Shown: in pieces, positions 39,535-50,840 of the stretch
Layout: each line of letters begins with the position of its first letter
Position numbering within the stretch: the stretch's first letter is position 1
Assembly: GCA_037975125.1 (NCBI GenBank)
Contig: CM075862.1
Location: 61,356,779-61,420,778, forward strand
Source: Latrodectus hesperus
Lineage: Eukaryota > Arthropoda > Arachnida > Araneae > Theridiidae
Reading direction: 5' to 3'
DNA: 64,000 bases
The notes under the pieces: generated by a model
Told to the model about the DNA's origin: nothing
Seen by the model: the letters and a program-made list of their open reading frames with translations, nothing else
Databases searched by the model: none
Translations under genes and position numbers: made by a program

Positions 39535-42500
39535 GTAAGTATTACTAAGACCATTCTAATATATTTGGCGTTGTTTTTCAAATAATCTTTTTTTATGAAA
39601 TTATTTTTTAAGGCTTTATATTTTAATTATAGTTGCAGGTTTGCGCCATCTACTATTGTTTTTGTTTGTGATATTTCTTTTCTATGTTACAACAACTTTT
39701 TATTCGATAAACAGTGGTAAGTTAAAATTTGAAATATTTACTGTATATCTGAGTTATATTGCTATAGTGATCTGAACTAATACGTTTCCTTAGAAAATTC
39801 CCATTCTAAACCATAAGCATGATATAATTTAATTTTGATGTATGGTAATTCTAATGTAAGGAAGTATTTACATAGTTGTCTTCACTGTATTGAGGTATTT
39901 CTGGAATTTTGTTCTGTTATTATTTATTATTGATGAATTAAATTAAAGTATTTTATATGTTGTGGTATGCTATTTTAAAAGTCATAGGCTCTACTTTTTA
40001 GTGCAATCATCACTGTCAAAAAGTAGTTAAACATCTTAAAGTGCATTTTTACTGTAAAGTTTTTAGTCATAGAGTAATAGCATTATTTTTTTAACAACAC
40101 TGTTTGGAATAAACTGAAGTTTCTACTTTGTTCTGAGAATAATATACTTTAGGGTGTTTCTTATAAAAAATGCCAAGCTTGTTCTCATACATTATTTGAA
40201 GGAACAATATGGCCCTCAAATCACAATAGACCAACCAGGGTAAAATTTACCGTACAGTCACCCTTGGCAAAATTTTCAAAAAGTCGCCAAGCCTGTATGA
40301 CGTCATACGTATGACGAGCGATTGCGTGACGAAACCCAATCAGGAAAAACGGTGGGAGGAAAGTGGCTGAAATAGTGACAAATATTTCATACATTGTTGG
40401 TATCTATCACTATACTAAATTTGCAAACTTAACAAAACTTAGGTATCTCAACTCATTTTACAAAATTAAAAAAAAAAAAAAACGCAAATTTATAGATTTC
40501 AAACATCAACTATAAAATAATAAAGTTGATATGATAAATTATCTATAAAGTTTTTGATTAAATTTTATATTAATGAATATAAATCGGTAAATATTCATAA
40601 GAAATTCATTTCATGAGGACCATTTAATTTATTATTAATTATGTAAATAATAAACAGTAAAAATACTTCTCTCCAGCTCCTATCTTGTCATCGAAGCCGC
40701 TACTGCCTGCTCCAGGTCAGATGTTTTGGCGGGTAGACCCGTATAATGGAATTGATGAATGCAAGGAATTTATTACACTTTTCATATTGTTTTGTTTCCT
40801 CCACACATATTCTGCAAGATAATAGCTGAAAAAAGCAACACACAGCAGACAACCTGTTGAAATAAAATCTCAGCAACAATATTTTGTTTATTGCCAATTT
40901 TGTTTATCTTACTCTACTCAACAGAAATTTATTTATGAAGAAAGGTTAGAAACGATATCTGAAAATTCGTAGATGATAGCATGAGCTTGTCTCACGAGGC
41001 AAGCTGAGCATCTCACGAGAATCGCATCAGACAAAAATAAGGCAGTCCGAATGTTCGCCAAAAAAAAAATAAATAAATAATGCCCCAAGGGTGACCGTAC
41101 AGTAAAACTGAACCACTAACCAGAAATAAACCAACTTTGCCAACAATATGCCGTCAATTTGGCGGTAAAGCGAAGGCCATCCCTTTGTATTTTTCTGAAA
41201 GAAATTATCTGGTGGAAAAATTTAACTAAAAAATTTAGAAGTAATCATTTTTCGTTGAAGCTGTGTTGAAAGATACAATGCATTAAATTTTAATTTTCAT
41301 AAAGCATTTTGCATATACAATACTGGCCATAAAAATTGCTACACCAGAAAAGCAGCACACCACACACGGGAAATTTGCATGACAGGTAGAACTTGCTGTG
41401 ATATGCAAATGATTAGATTTTCAGCGCATTCATACAAAGCAGGCGACAGTAGCGACATCTACAATGTGTATAAAACCAGAGATTTGACAGCAGTTTTCTC
41501 ATACTCTATTTCCAATTCAACATTGTTTTTGGCAAAGAAAGTTGTTGTAATGCCTCGTGTAAGAAGAAGAAATGCCTATCAGCACATGTCTGACTTTGAT
41601 CGAGGAAGGATTATAGTCTACTGGGATTGCGGTTTATCGTACCGCAATATTGCTGCTCACGTCGGTCGAGACCCCATGACTGTCAGCAGAATATCGAATC
41701 GATGGCTTCAGGACAATCATACGGAATGTCATCATGCAGGATCTCAGTGACCCCCATCACTAACAGCAGAGAATACAGACATCTTATTCGCATGGTCACA
41801 AGGGATCGTACAGTCACGTCACGATCCCTGAGTCGAGAAATAGAGTCATTTGCAAGGCAACAAGTTTCTGCTTGAACAATTCGATGACGTTTGCAGCTGC
41901 ATGGATTGTCTGCACTGCGACTATGGCTTTGGCTACCATTGATGCTGCATCACAGACAGAAGCACCTTCAATGGTGTGATCAGCGTCGAACTTGGATGCG
42001 GAAATGGCATGGCGTCATCTTTACAGAAGAATCTCGGTTCTGTATACAGGACCATGATGGCCGCATCCGTGTTTGGAGGCATCGTGGAGAACACACATTG
42101 CCAGCTTGCATTGGACATCGCCATACTGGCCCATCTGCTGGAGTGATGGTATGGGGTGCCATTGGATACACGTCTTGATCACTTCTTGTTCGCATTACCG
42201 GCACTTTGAACAGCAACCGTTACATTTCCGATGTGTTAAGGCCCGTTGCTCTGCCCTATCTGTGAGGCCTCCCTAATGCTTTGTTTCAACAGGATAATGC
42301 ACGACCGCATGTTGCCCGTACTGTTCTGAACTTCCTTGATACAGAACAGGTTCGACTGTTACCCTGGCCAGCACGTTCTCCTGATCTGTTACCAATTGAG
42401 AACGTGTGGTCAATGATTGCCGAGCGATTGGCACGCCATCACTCACCATCCACTACTGTCGATGAACTGTGGCATAGTGTTGAAGCTGCATGGACTGAGA

Positions 42501-45500
42501 TCCCCGTACATGCCATAAAATCTCTGTTTGACTCCATGCCTAGGCGGATAAATGCTGTTATTGCAGCCAGAGGTGGCTGCTCTGGGTACTGATTTCTCAA
42601 GATCTATTCTTCCTTATTTCCTGTAAATCAAATCACTTGTTCTTTCCACAATAATGTATATGTCCAATAAATATCATACTGTTATTTGCATTCCTTCTTG
42701 GTGTAGCAATTTTAATGGCCAGTAGTGTATATTTTTATAAAAATATTGTGAATTATAGAAAGTCAAAAATTTTTTAAATTTTAGATATTTGTCATACTAG
42801 TATGTGTGATTTAAAATTATTTCAGTTTAATTTCTTTCATATCACTGTTGTAATGTATGAAAAATGAGTAGTGAAATGAATGAAAAAATGAATTTTACAT
42901 AACAAATTTTAAAAAATTCATTTCAAACTAATATATGAAAGTTCTTTAAAAAAATCTCAGAGTAGAAATATTAAATTATCCATATCAAGAGCTTAAATTG
43001 TTATCAAATAAAAACAAATTATTAATTTAAGGCTTCAAGGCTACTAGTATAAAACATTTTTTGCACTTATGCATAGTCACATTATGTCATAAAATACAAG
43101 TTATATCATATAAATGCAAGTAAACATTCTGACATGGTAAGCGAGTTTGATGCATTTTATCACCTGTACAGGAGCATAGGATTTAGCCCATTTCTTTTTA
43201 AAACAGTTTTGTGATGATAAACAGTATTGGTTTTGAAAATAAATACATTTTTGATAACAAATTGACAATTTTAATATACATGATAATTTTCATATCAATT
43301 TAATTTTTTTATCACTTAAGTGTCTGTCTTTGCTCCAGACAAATGTGTTCTTCTTCTTCTTCTTCTTCTTAGAATTGGGTTTGTATGTCATTGGGCACCT
43401 CTGCTTTTATCAGCATTTTGTACCATTAACTCCAAACCCAATGTTTCCTAGTTCCAGTTGCTCGGGTCACCCACTTTATTAATAAAGTCCGATAACCCTT
43501 TAATGGAGTCTAGGTGTAACTCTCTAGGTATGGATGATGCCTAAAGAGGTTAATCTAGGGAGGGCAAGAGCCTCGCATTCATAAATGATATGCTCTGCCG
43601 TTTCCTCTTGCGTATGACATTTCCAGCAGATAGGGTCTTGCTGAAACAGTCCCATCTGGTCAGAGAGTCAGTCATACAAGGGATAGCTTCCTGACTTTCA
43701 CCAGAAGATGGCTTGGAGGTCATTTCTACCTCAAGTGAAGGATTCATTACTGCCCCTTTACAAGACAGCCTCTGAGTTCACTTGTCTTTTTCAGCAAGGT
43801 CAACTTCAGAGGCATCACCTGCAGATGCAGAAAGGATTGTTATTTCTTGTGTCTTTTCAGCCACAAGATAACAATTTATAAGCTCAGGTAATATAAGTCC
43901 ACCCAGCATTGCCTGAGATACTGGGCAAGGCAAATTACTCTAGAAGTTTGCCAGGCAACTAGAGGCTCCGTTAAGACACCAATACCGCGGTGCCAATTAG
44001 CCCTAGGCACGGATCGCATAACACCAGGGTTTACGGGAGCTGGTTCGCGGCCTCTGATTCTATATTCAAGGCTATCCTGTCATTCCTACAGGACGTTCGG
44101 TGATCCACCGCCTACCGACGCGCCTGGTAGCTGCTCAGGCCCCAGGAGACAAATGTGTTAATGTTAGTTGATTGAAAAAAATCGATGTAGAGCTAATATG
44201 CAGAAATTAGCTGTTAGTCAATGGCACTAAATCATTTTTTTAAAATAATATATTGTTAATTTATATGAAACTTTAAAGTAATCTCTTCAATATTTCTATT
44301 TTATAAATATGTATTTTTTATGTTTTATAATTTATCAAAATTTGATTATTCTTGTTTTTTAGGACTTTCATTTCCAAATATTTTGTTGAAACTGCCAAGA
44401 TGTTCATTTAAATTGCCATTTTTTCACTAAATATTTAAAAAAAAACTTAAGTTGATTTAAAAATCTTATATTTTTATTATTATTTTTGAATTTTAAACTT
44501 ACTGTCGAGAGTATTTAGTAATAATTAGTAATAATCCCAGCAAGCTGTAAGTGCAAATGTGAATATGTTATAATAATGTTTATATATATATATAATGTTA
44601 TAAAAATAACAAAAAACAAATGTTAATGTAGAAGTTCAAAAAAGTGATGTTGGGACTATATAGTGCTTGTGCTTCAAAAGATCCCATTTGAATCTGAACA
44701 GAGTCTGGCAGTGAATGCAGAAACACATGGCCATGCATTAACTTGATGGAACAGTATGTTGTGGCCAGAATTCAATTTGACATTTGAATGTGATTGCAAC
44801 ATCAACACAGACTAGCATCTTGTGTACACTTTATTTTTGATGTTTTTACCTTTTTCCAGACATTCTTTGTGGATAATATCATGGTAATCCCACCAGATAA
44901 AATTTTTTTGTTAGTCAAATTATACTTTGCAGATTTAAAGATAGCATCACTGATCACTGACCTACTCCCTTTATGGCTTGTTTTAAAATAAATCCACTTT
45001 TCATCATAAATGATGATGTAATCTAGAATTTTGTCCTTGTGTTTATATTCAAGCAGATCCCACTAGTCTTTATTCTATCACAAGCAATATATTATGCTTA
45101 AGTCTATTGTTTAAAAAGTCTTTTTAAAATATTTAATTTACATTGAAAACACAAGTTTACATATTTATACACCAAAGCAAATTACATATTTATTAAACAA
45201 ACATTTCAGTTCCCAATCCCTTGATTAATATCAGGTATTTAATACCTTTTCTTATTTATTAATATTGAATTAATAAATCATAATTAATTAGAATTTATTT
45301 TAAGAATTTTTAAGAAAGCCTTGTTGATAATTAAATGTAGTTACTTATTTATATAAATCATAACAGTATATAATATAATGTGAGAGTGCTGTATAATTAT
45401 TCTAAGTTATAATTTGTGGTAAATAAAAATACAGATAAAATTGTATATAAAATTGTATTTAATATGTTACAATAGTTAAAAAATATTGGCAACATAATTA

Positions 45501-47323
45501 TGATTTAAAAAATTTTTTATGTCAGGTAATGTTCATGCAGTAAAATTTATGTAAGATTAATTGGGCACAAATTTTCCTTATTACAAAATATATATATCTT
45601 ATCAATCTTGTTATGTTTTTATCATAACAAGATTGATAAGTTATTTTCAAAATCCACTTTACTTATAAATTATTGGAGAAACTAATATGAGTTATGAGAA
45701 ATATCTATCTGGTATAAAATATATGCACTGCAAATTATCAACCATGATTATTAAAATATTTTATTTTGTATTGGCAACTTTTATAATTTATTGTTAACAA
45801 ATCTATTTAAAAATTGCTTTTTCTACTCCAAAAAATTTTCATTTAATATGAATTGCAGTTATATATTTATGCTTATTTGTTTAAAACAAATTATTTATTG
45901 TGACTAACAAAAGGTAAATCTTCAAAATTTATTAAAACTTGTATTGCTGCAAAGTAATAAAGATCATTTGAAGAAACTTTAAATAGACCAGAGGAATAAA
46001 GATTGATCATGATATGATGAAATTTCATTTGTTTTACTGAATAATGTTTAATATTCAACAAAATTATTTTCTCTGAAGAAAAAATGCAATGTTGAAAAAT
46101 GATCGTCAAACAAAATTTTGAATGTAAGTAATTTATAAAAAAAAGGTGTTAGATATCGTATATTGTTAAGGGATTTTCGTTGAAATCATTTTAATGAAAT
46201 GTTGCCATCCTTAAACATGTAGTTATATAGTTGAAATGATTATAAAAATATTTCCAAAGATTTTTTTGTAATCATTGGTAATAAAAATGCATAGAAAATA
46301 TTTTTCCTGGATGCTAATTTTGAAAACAAATTAAGTAATTAGAAGGATCTATAGTAGAAATCTCAAATGATTTGTTCAAGTAGGAAAATTTTATGATATA
46401 TGACTATTGGTTTGACTTTAAAGTTAGTAATATTTGAAATTTTTATGAAAATGGATTTATAAATTCTTAGGATAAGCAATGCTACCTCAAGAAAAAAATA
46501 GATTCATTTTTATAAACATATGTTCGCAATATTATTGTGCACGTATTATATCTTGATTATAACTTGATGAACAGATTTTAAAATAAGTATTAGAGTTTGC
46601 ATATGATGTACTATATTCTGAGGTCTGCAATATTTCTTTGGAATTAGTGTTACAAGAATTCAAATAGCTCATTTCCAATTTATTTGAAGACATTAATTCA
46701 AGAAATAATACTAAAACATATCAAAATTTTTTTTATTCATTTATAAAATTTACCACTAAATGATAAAAGATCACTTTTCTATTTTTTCTTGTTACATTTT
46801 AAAAACTACCAACCATTTCAACAGAAGAATCAAATTTTAAAAATGTTGCTAAAAAGTTTACTGTAAATAATTATTGTAAGTTTATTGTAAAAGATTGATT
46901 TTTTTTTAAACATTTTCATATTTGCAGATAAATTTTATGTTTAAGAAATTCTGTTATTTCTTATATTCTTTCAATATAAGTAAAACATTTTTTCTGTAAT
47001 ATATATTTTTATTTATAAAATATGTGAAACAAATGTATTAAATAGTGTTATAGTTCTTTATTTTAATATAATTCTTAAGTTTAATGCATTTTTTAGAATT
47101 GAGTTTTATTTGCTAATTTAATTCAATTTTGTGGCTCTTTTTTATGGGTTTTTTTATCTTGCTTGTTTATGCAAATTTATGTAATCATTGTAAATGTATG
47201 TATTAAATCATCACTATAAACTATGGAAAATTACATTTAATAACTGAACTGACAACTGCTAAATTACCATTTAAGGAATTTATATTTTAGACTATTTACA
47301 TTAATTATATACTTATTGGATTT

Positions 47324-47411
<88 letters not shown>

Positions 47412-49597
47412 CACTTATAATCAAGATTATGCGTCTTTAATTCCTTAACTGTTGAAAATTATTTACTTTATTCTGGAAATCTGGTGATTTAGCCTTAATT
47501 TTGCCTAAATCTTAATTGTAATTTATTTCCAATCATTTTAATTCTTTTAGATGTAGCCTTAATGTAACTAAATTTTTTTCTTTATAAATCTATTTTATTT
47601 TTTTAATAAAGATATTTATTATATTTTTTAAAGTTATTTATGTACCTAGATTTATAAAAAGAAAAATTATTTTATTATATTCTTTATGCATGGTTTTTTC
47701 TTTTAGAGAATTTTATTTGTAATTTTTATTTTATTTCAGAAAAATTGTCTTCTATAGAATTGTTTAATGAAACAGGTAAGTGTAGAAATTTACAAATTAT
47801 TCTTTATTTTTTACACATTTAAGCATTAATATTTCAAACTTTTAATGCTCTTGCTAATAGTTGAACTTCATTACAGAGTTATTTATTGCAGTCTTATTTA
47901 TATGTTGGTACTATTATATTAGTAAGGCCTTTCATATGTATAAGCATAGTTATTGACAAATGTAAATGTTATTGCTAAATGATGCATTCAAAGTAACAAA
48001 GTTTGTTGTATTCAATTCTTTGATATTTTAAGAAGTTAAATTGAGGAACTATGTGAAGAAATTATTTTTTAAATCTTAATTATATTTCCAGTTTTTTTCC
48101 CTTCATCATGGTCAAAGTATTTTACAACTCCAGTTTGTCATTGAATTATATTTGTGGATTATTTTACATTTATATTAAATATGAAGGTTAATTCAATTGA
48201 GTCCACAGTTTAAAATGGATTCAAAATTATTAAAAACTTTCATACCCTATGTTAAATATGATAATTAAGCTGAAAATGGAAGTGGTAACTATTTAAAACC
48301 AGTTTAATATTGTCATCATTGAATTCATATATAGTCTTAATTGATTTATAAAAACAAAATCTCTTTTTAATGAACAACTGTCATTGCAAAACTTTCATTG
48401 TCATTATAAATTATTTTTTCCTCGTTAAAGGTTAAAATGGAATTTTTAATTAAAAAAATGTGAATAATAAAAAAGCGTTACAATAGAAAATCCTACAGTA
48501 AATAAATTAAACAGTTTTCAATAAACAGTTGTCATAGTAACGAAAAAATTAAAATTTGTGTCTTTCTGTTAGTTAGTTTGAATATTTAGTAAGTTTTTAT
48601 GTGATGTATGAGGCGCTTTATTAATAGAATTGTACAGACATGTTTCATAAATATTTTAATATATGATTTAGTGCATAAATATATATATTTTTATACAACA
48701 GTTGCTCCTAAATTTTTGTTCATAATTGAAGTTAGATAAACATTGTATTAATCAGGAATTTATTATGTTTAGTAGTTACACACAAATTTATCCAAATTCA
48801 AAGCTTTAAAAAAGCAACTATTATTTTTTATTTTACTTTTAAATTCCTAAAATTATATTTGTAAATTGAATTTTTAACAAGAAGTGTACTTTTAATATTT
48901 TATATTTTACTTTTTATAATATTTTTAGTTAACTACATGGAAACTCCTGTTTCAGTCAACACAGAAACAACTAATGTGGAGCTTAGGAAACAACATGCTA
49001 TTCATATTTATGAGCGACCACACCTATTAAATGAGTAAAAAGTTTATTTTTATAATTTGCATTCACATTGTCACATGCACAGTGTCACTATTAAGAATTA
49101 AATATTTAAATTTTTTAATTAATGCTTTTTGAAGTAATTGTAAATTTAATGTATAAATTTATGTGTGTGTGTGATGAATACTGCTTAATATAAATTTTGC
49201 TTGAAAATACTTGACATTATAAACTTAAACACATACTTGACACTGTAAACTTGAATACTGAATATTGCTTGATCTAGTCAATTTGAATCTGTACTATATG
49301 GCGTAGAAATTGCATTATCACAAAATTCTCATAATTTAATAAATTAATAATTGTAAATTGATAATATAGTATACAATTGCAATCTAGATTTCAGATTAAA
49401 AGAACAACACTGTCACTAAAACTATCACAAAGGAAATTATAGTTTTGACTGTTGTGTGGCTTCTAAAAATAGCAGGATTTAATGTATCCTATACTGATAG
49501 CATGCAATGTTTTTGTGGTGCAGAAATGTTTTTTACTGTAATGGATTTAAATGGATTTTTAGGACTGCTAAACATGACCTACCATTTAATATCCCAG
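39471..49597 (+). CDS. Unidentified type II membrane protein, N-terminal five exons (partial)
   Basis: The joined exons 39471-39534, 39639-39716, 47740-47775, 48929-49034 and 49563-49597 give 106 codons plus one base with no stop. All junctions are phase-compatible, and all five donors start GTAAG, GTAAA or GTAAT. The protein starts MRVLIRILFTIPASILSRK. A hydrophobic segment follows at residues about 25-43 (HLLLFLFVIFLFYVTTTFY), then a hydrophilic stem with two NET glycosylation sequons. Short basic N-terminus, one anchor and a luminal stem is the layout of Golgi glycosyltransferases and sulfotransferases. No catalytic domain is in view, so the family cannot be named. An in-frame TAA precedes the ATG. 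No further exon was recognised up to 64000; the gene presumably continues past the window. Confidence 0.65.
39639..39716 (+). CDS. Type II membrane protein exon 2
   Basis: 78 nt after a TTGCAG acceptor, ending at GTAAGT (39717). It encodes the membrane anchor. The intron before it is only 104 bp. Confidence 0.65.
40255..41097. mobile_element. pogo/Tigger-like MITE
   Basis: An 843-bp element with TIRs CAGTCACCCTTGGCA (40255) and, at the right end, the complement of CGGTCACCCTTGGGG (to 41097), flanked by TA dinucleotides. CAGT-type ends and TA duplications fit the pogo/Tigger branch of Tc1/mariner. There is no transposase ORF. The interior contains TGACGTCA and an AATTCGTAGATGAT segment shared with 15080-15240. 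Confidence 0.65.
41318..42727 (+). mobile_element. Tc1-like DNA transposon, inactive
   Basis: A 1410-bp element flanked by TA, with imperfect TIRs (left CAATACTGGCCATAAAAATT, right end the complement of CACTACTGGCCATTAAAATT) that both continue GCTACACCA. It carries one transposase gene on the plus strand. It is inserted in intron 2 of the plus-strand membrane-protein gene, in the same orientation. Confidence 0.92.
41550..42592 (+). pseudogene. Tc1-like transposase pseudogene
   Basis: The reading frame starts at ATG 41550 (MPRVRRRNAYQHMSDFD) with a paired helix-turn-helix region (RNIAAHVGRDPMTVSRI). It ends GGCSGY at 42592, about 345 codons as in intact relatives. It is interrupted by a TGA at 41748 followed by a one-base frame change in the adjacent C run, then by TGA codons at 41873, 41885, 42176 and 42263. 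Each stop falls where an Arg is expected, consistent with CGA to TGA. The DDE triad is partly lost: the first Asp is Glu (FTEESRF), the second is present (QQDNARPH) and the third Glu is present (SPDLLPIENVWS). Non-functional. Confidence 0.92.
42728..43349. other. AT-rich intron sequence
   Basis: Between the Tc1-like element and the LINE-derived copy. No feature recognised. Confidence 0.5.
43350..44146 (-). mobile_element. Internally deleted LINE (same family as 55554-60305)
   Basis: The minus-strand 5' end begins CCTGGGGCCTGAGCAGC at 44146 and the 3' end terminates in a (GAA)n tail at 43350. 13-bp duplications AGACAAATGTGTT flank it (43337-43349 and 44147-44159). The first half corresponds to the LINE 5' region and the start of ORF1. 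The second half is the ORF2 C-terminus and 3' UTR. The join is near 43658, where about 4.2 kb present in the longer copy is absent. This copy extends 203 bp further 5' than the long copy. Non-autonomous as it stands. Confidence 0.9.
44640..45060 (-). pseudogene. mariner-like transposase relic
   Basis: The minus strand encodes YDEKWIYFKTSHKG near 45007-44966, the mariner block around the first catalytic Asp (DEKW). In order follow an SGGIT segment, and a decayed stretch resembling the second-Asp block (HQVNAWPCVSAF, where the catalytic Asp is not conserved). A WDLLKH segment then resembles the region before the third catalytic Asp. Stops and frame changes occur throughout. No TIRs were located. 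Inactive and older than the Tc1-like copy at 41.3 kb. Confidence 0.7.
45061..47330. other. AT-rich intron sequence
   Basis: No coding segment recognised. It contains the 18-bp hairpin at 45598. Confidence 0.5.
45598..45640. repeat. Perfect 18-bp hairpin
   Basis: CTTATCAATCTTGTTATG (45598-45615), a 7-nt loop, then the exact complement (45623-45640). Confidence 0.9.
47331..47411. repeat. (TA)n microsatellite with one interruption
   Basis: About 81 bp of TA with an AATAA phase break near 47381. Confidence 0.97.
47740..47775 (+). CDS. Type II membrane protein exon 3 (36-nt microexon)
   Basis: Acceptor TTTCAG and donor GTAAGT. It encodes EKLSSIELFNET, including a NET sequon, and keeps phase 1. 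It follows an 8-kb intron containing the MITE, Tc1, LINE and mariner sequences. Confidence 0.6.
48929..49034 (+). CDS. Type II membrane protein exon 4
   Basis: 106 nt after a TATTTTTAG acceptor, ending at GTAAAA (49035). It encodes VNYMETPVSVN... to HIYERPHLLN and leaves phase 2. Confidence 0.6.
49563..49597 (+). CDS. Type II membrane protein exon 5 (35-nt microexon)
   Basis: Acceptor GATTTTTAG and donor GTAATC (49598). It completes LLNE and encodes TAKHDLPFNIPG, creating a second NET sequon across the junction. The phase is 1 at its end. Confidence 0.55.
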
Positions 49598-49693
49598 GTA
49601 ATCTCTTAAATGTTTGATTAAAATAATATTTCATATAATAAAATAATATATATAATAAAATAACATATATAAAATAATATATAATAATAGGGA

Positions 49694-49880
49694 TCACGCT
49701 GATCATGCAAAATATTGCTAACTTTGCAACTGATTGATTATCTCTATGCCCTTGAGTTCAACAATTCATGAGTTTGAATTCACCTCATGTTTTCATGTTT
49801 GTTATGGATCAGAATCCATTTAAAATGTAGCTGCCATTCTGATTTGTTTTTATGTGGAAAAATTGACTGTTGTGTGTAAA
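49694..49880 (+). mobile_element. Old copy of the tRNA-SINE family
   Basis: In order it matches the SINE at 11788: GTTCAACAATTCATGAG, TTTGAATTCACC (degenerate B box), ATGTTTGTTATGGATCAGAAT, CCATTTAAAATGTAGCTGCC and AAAAATTGACTGTTG. Many differences change CG in the younger copy to TG or CA. The tRNA-like head is hardly recognisable. Confidence 0.65.
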
Positions 49881-50504
49881 ATCAAGCCATGCAGAGATCT
49901 CTGTTAATCTCAGTTATTTTTTTCCCCTTGTTAAATGTGACTGAGATTTTTGTTTTATTTAAAAATGATTTCTAAAATTTGTTTAATGTAAATAGACTTG
50001 ATTGTTTGATACTGATTGCTGAGCTGCCGTTATCATCATAAATTTCATCATTTTTTTAATGATGTTGTTAGCTTGATGCTTAGTAATATAATGACGAATA
50101 ATATTATGACTATGGATGATCTTGTAATTCTTTTTCACCACAGTATAAATTTTTTATCTTATTGAAAACATTGGAAAGTGACATTAATAATTTAATTTTT
50201 GTGGCAAGAGCTCTCAGTTAATTTTTTGTGTATCTTACAATGTAGTCAACAAAACTTTGACTTCAGCCATATTTTAAGTAATTCTGAATGCTGACACAAA
50301 ATCTGTCAATTGTGTTATAAGTGATTCATTTATCATTTTTCTACCACAATTTTAGTTTATAATGATTAGTTTTTGTATAAGGAATATGATGAAATATAGT
50401 TGTTGATAAGTGATTACTATTGACTTGCAATAAAGTGATATAGAATCAAATTATTAAGCCTTGTAATTAAATCAAAGTGCTTTTAGGCATCTTTTGATAA
50501 TCCT

Positions 50505-50780
50505 TTTTGCGAATGGCAACACATTACTCTCCAATCACGTGCTGTGCACATACCGCGTGAGCTGACATTATATGTTGATATTCTTTTTCTCTTCAGTAGA
50601 CCTTGTAACCTTTGTCCAAATAGTTCGTAGTGTTCAGTGTGCTTCATTAAATGTTTGTTTCGTTTCACATTCTGAGTTTTATTCAGTATAATTAATTAAT
50701 TTGCCAAAATACGACATCGAGTAGATGTCAGCCCTGCTTCAACTTTTTTGAGTGGTTTCGTTACAGAGTGTAACGTTACA
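50505..50780 (+). repeat. 5' LTR of the BEL/Pao element
   Basis: Starts TTTTGCGAATGGC (the other LTR has TGTTGCGAATGGC) and ends GTAACGTTACA. 276 bp, with extensive but imperfect similarity to 60977-61240. Confidence 0.9.
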
Positions 50781-50840
50781 TAAATTCTGGCGCCCAACAT
50801 GGGGTTTTTCAGCAGCTAGTTGATTAGTTTGAGTCTGAAA
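50781..50840 (+). promoter_or_regulatory. Primer-binding site and leader of the BEL/Pao element
   Basis: TGGCGCCCAACATGGGG begins 7 bp after the 5' LTR, a tRNA-complementary TGG-type site placed as expected for minus-strand priming. Confidence 0.6.

Noticed and set aside
43658..43665. Intron removal as the origin of the 43-kb LINE derivative
   Set aside because: The deleted segment in the longer copy does not begin with GT or end with AG on the sense strand, so splicing does not explain the joint.
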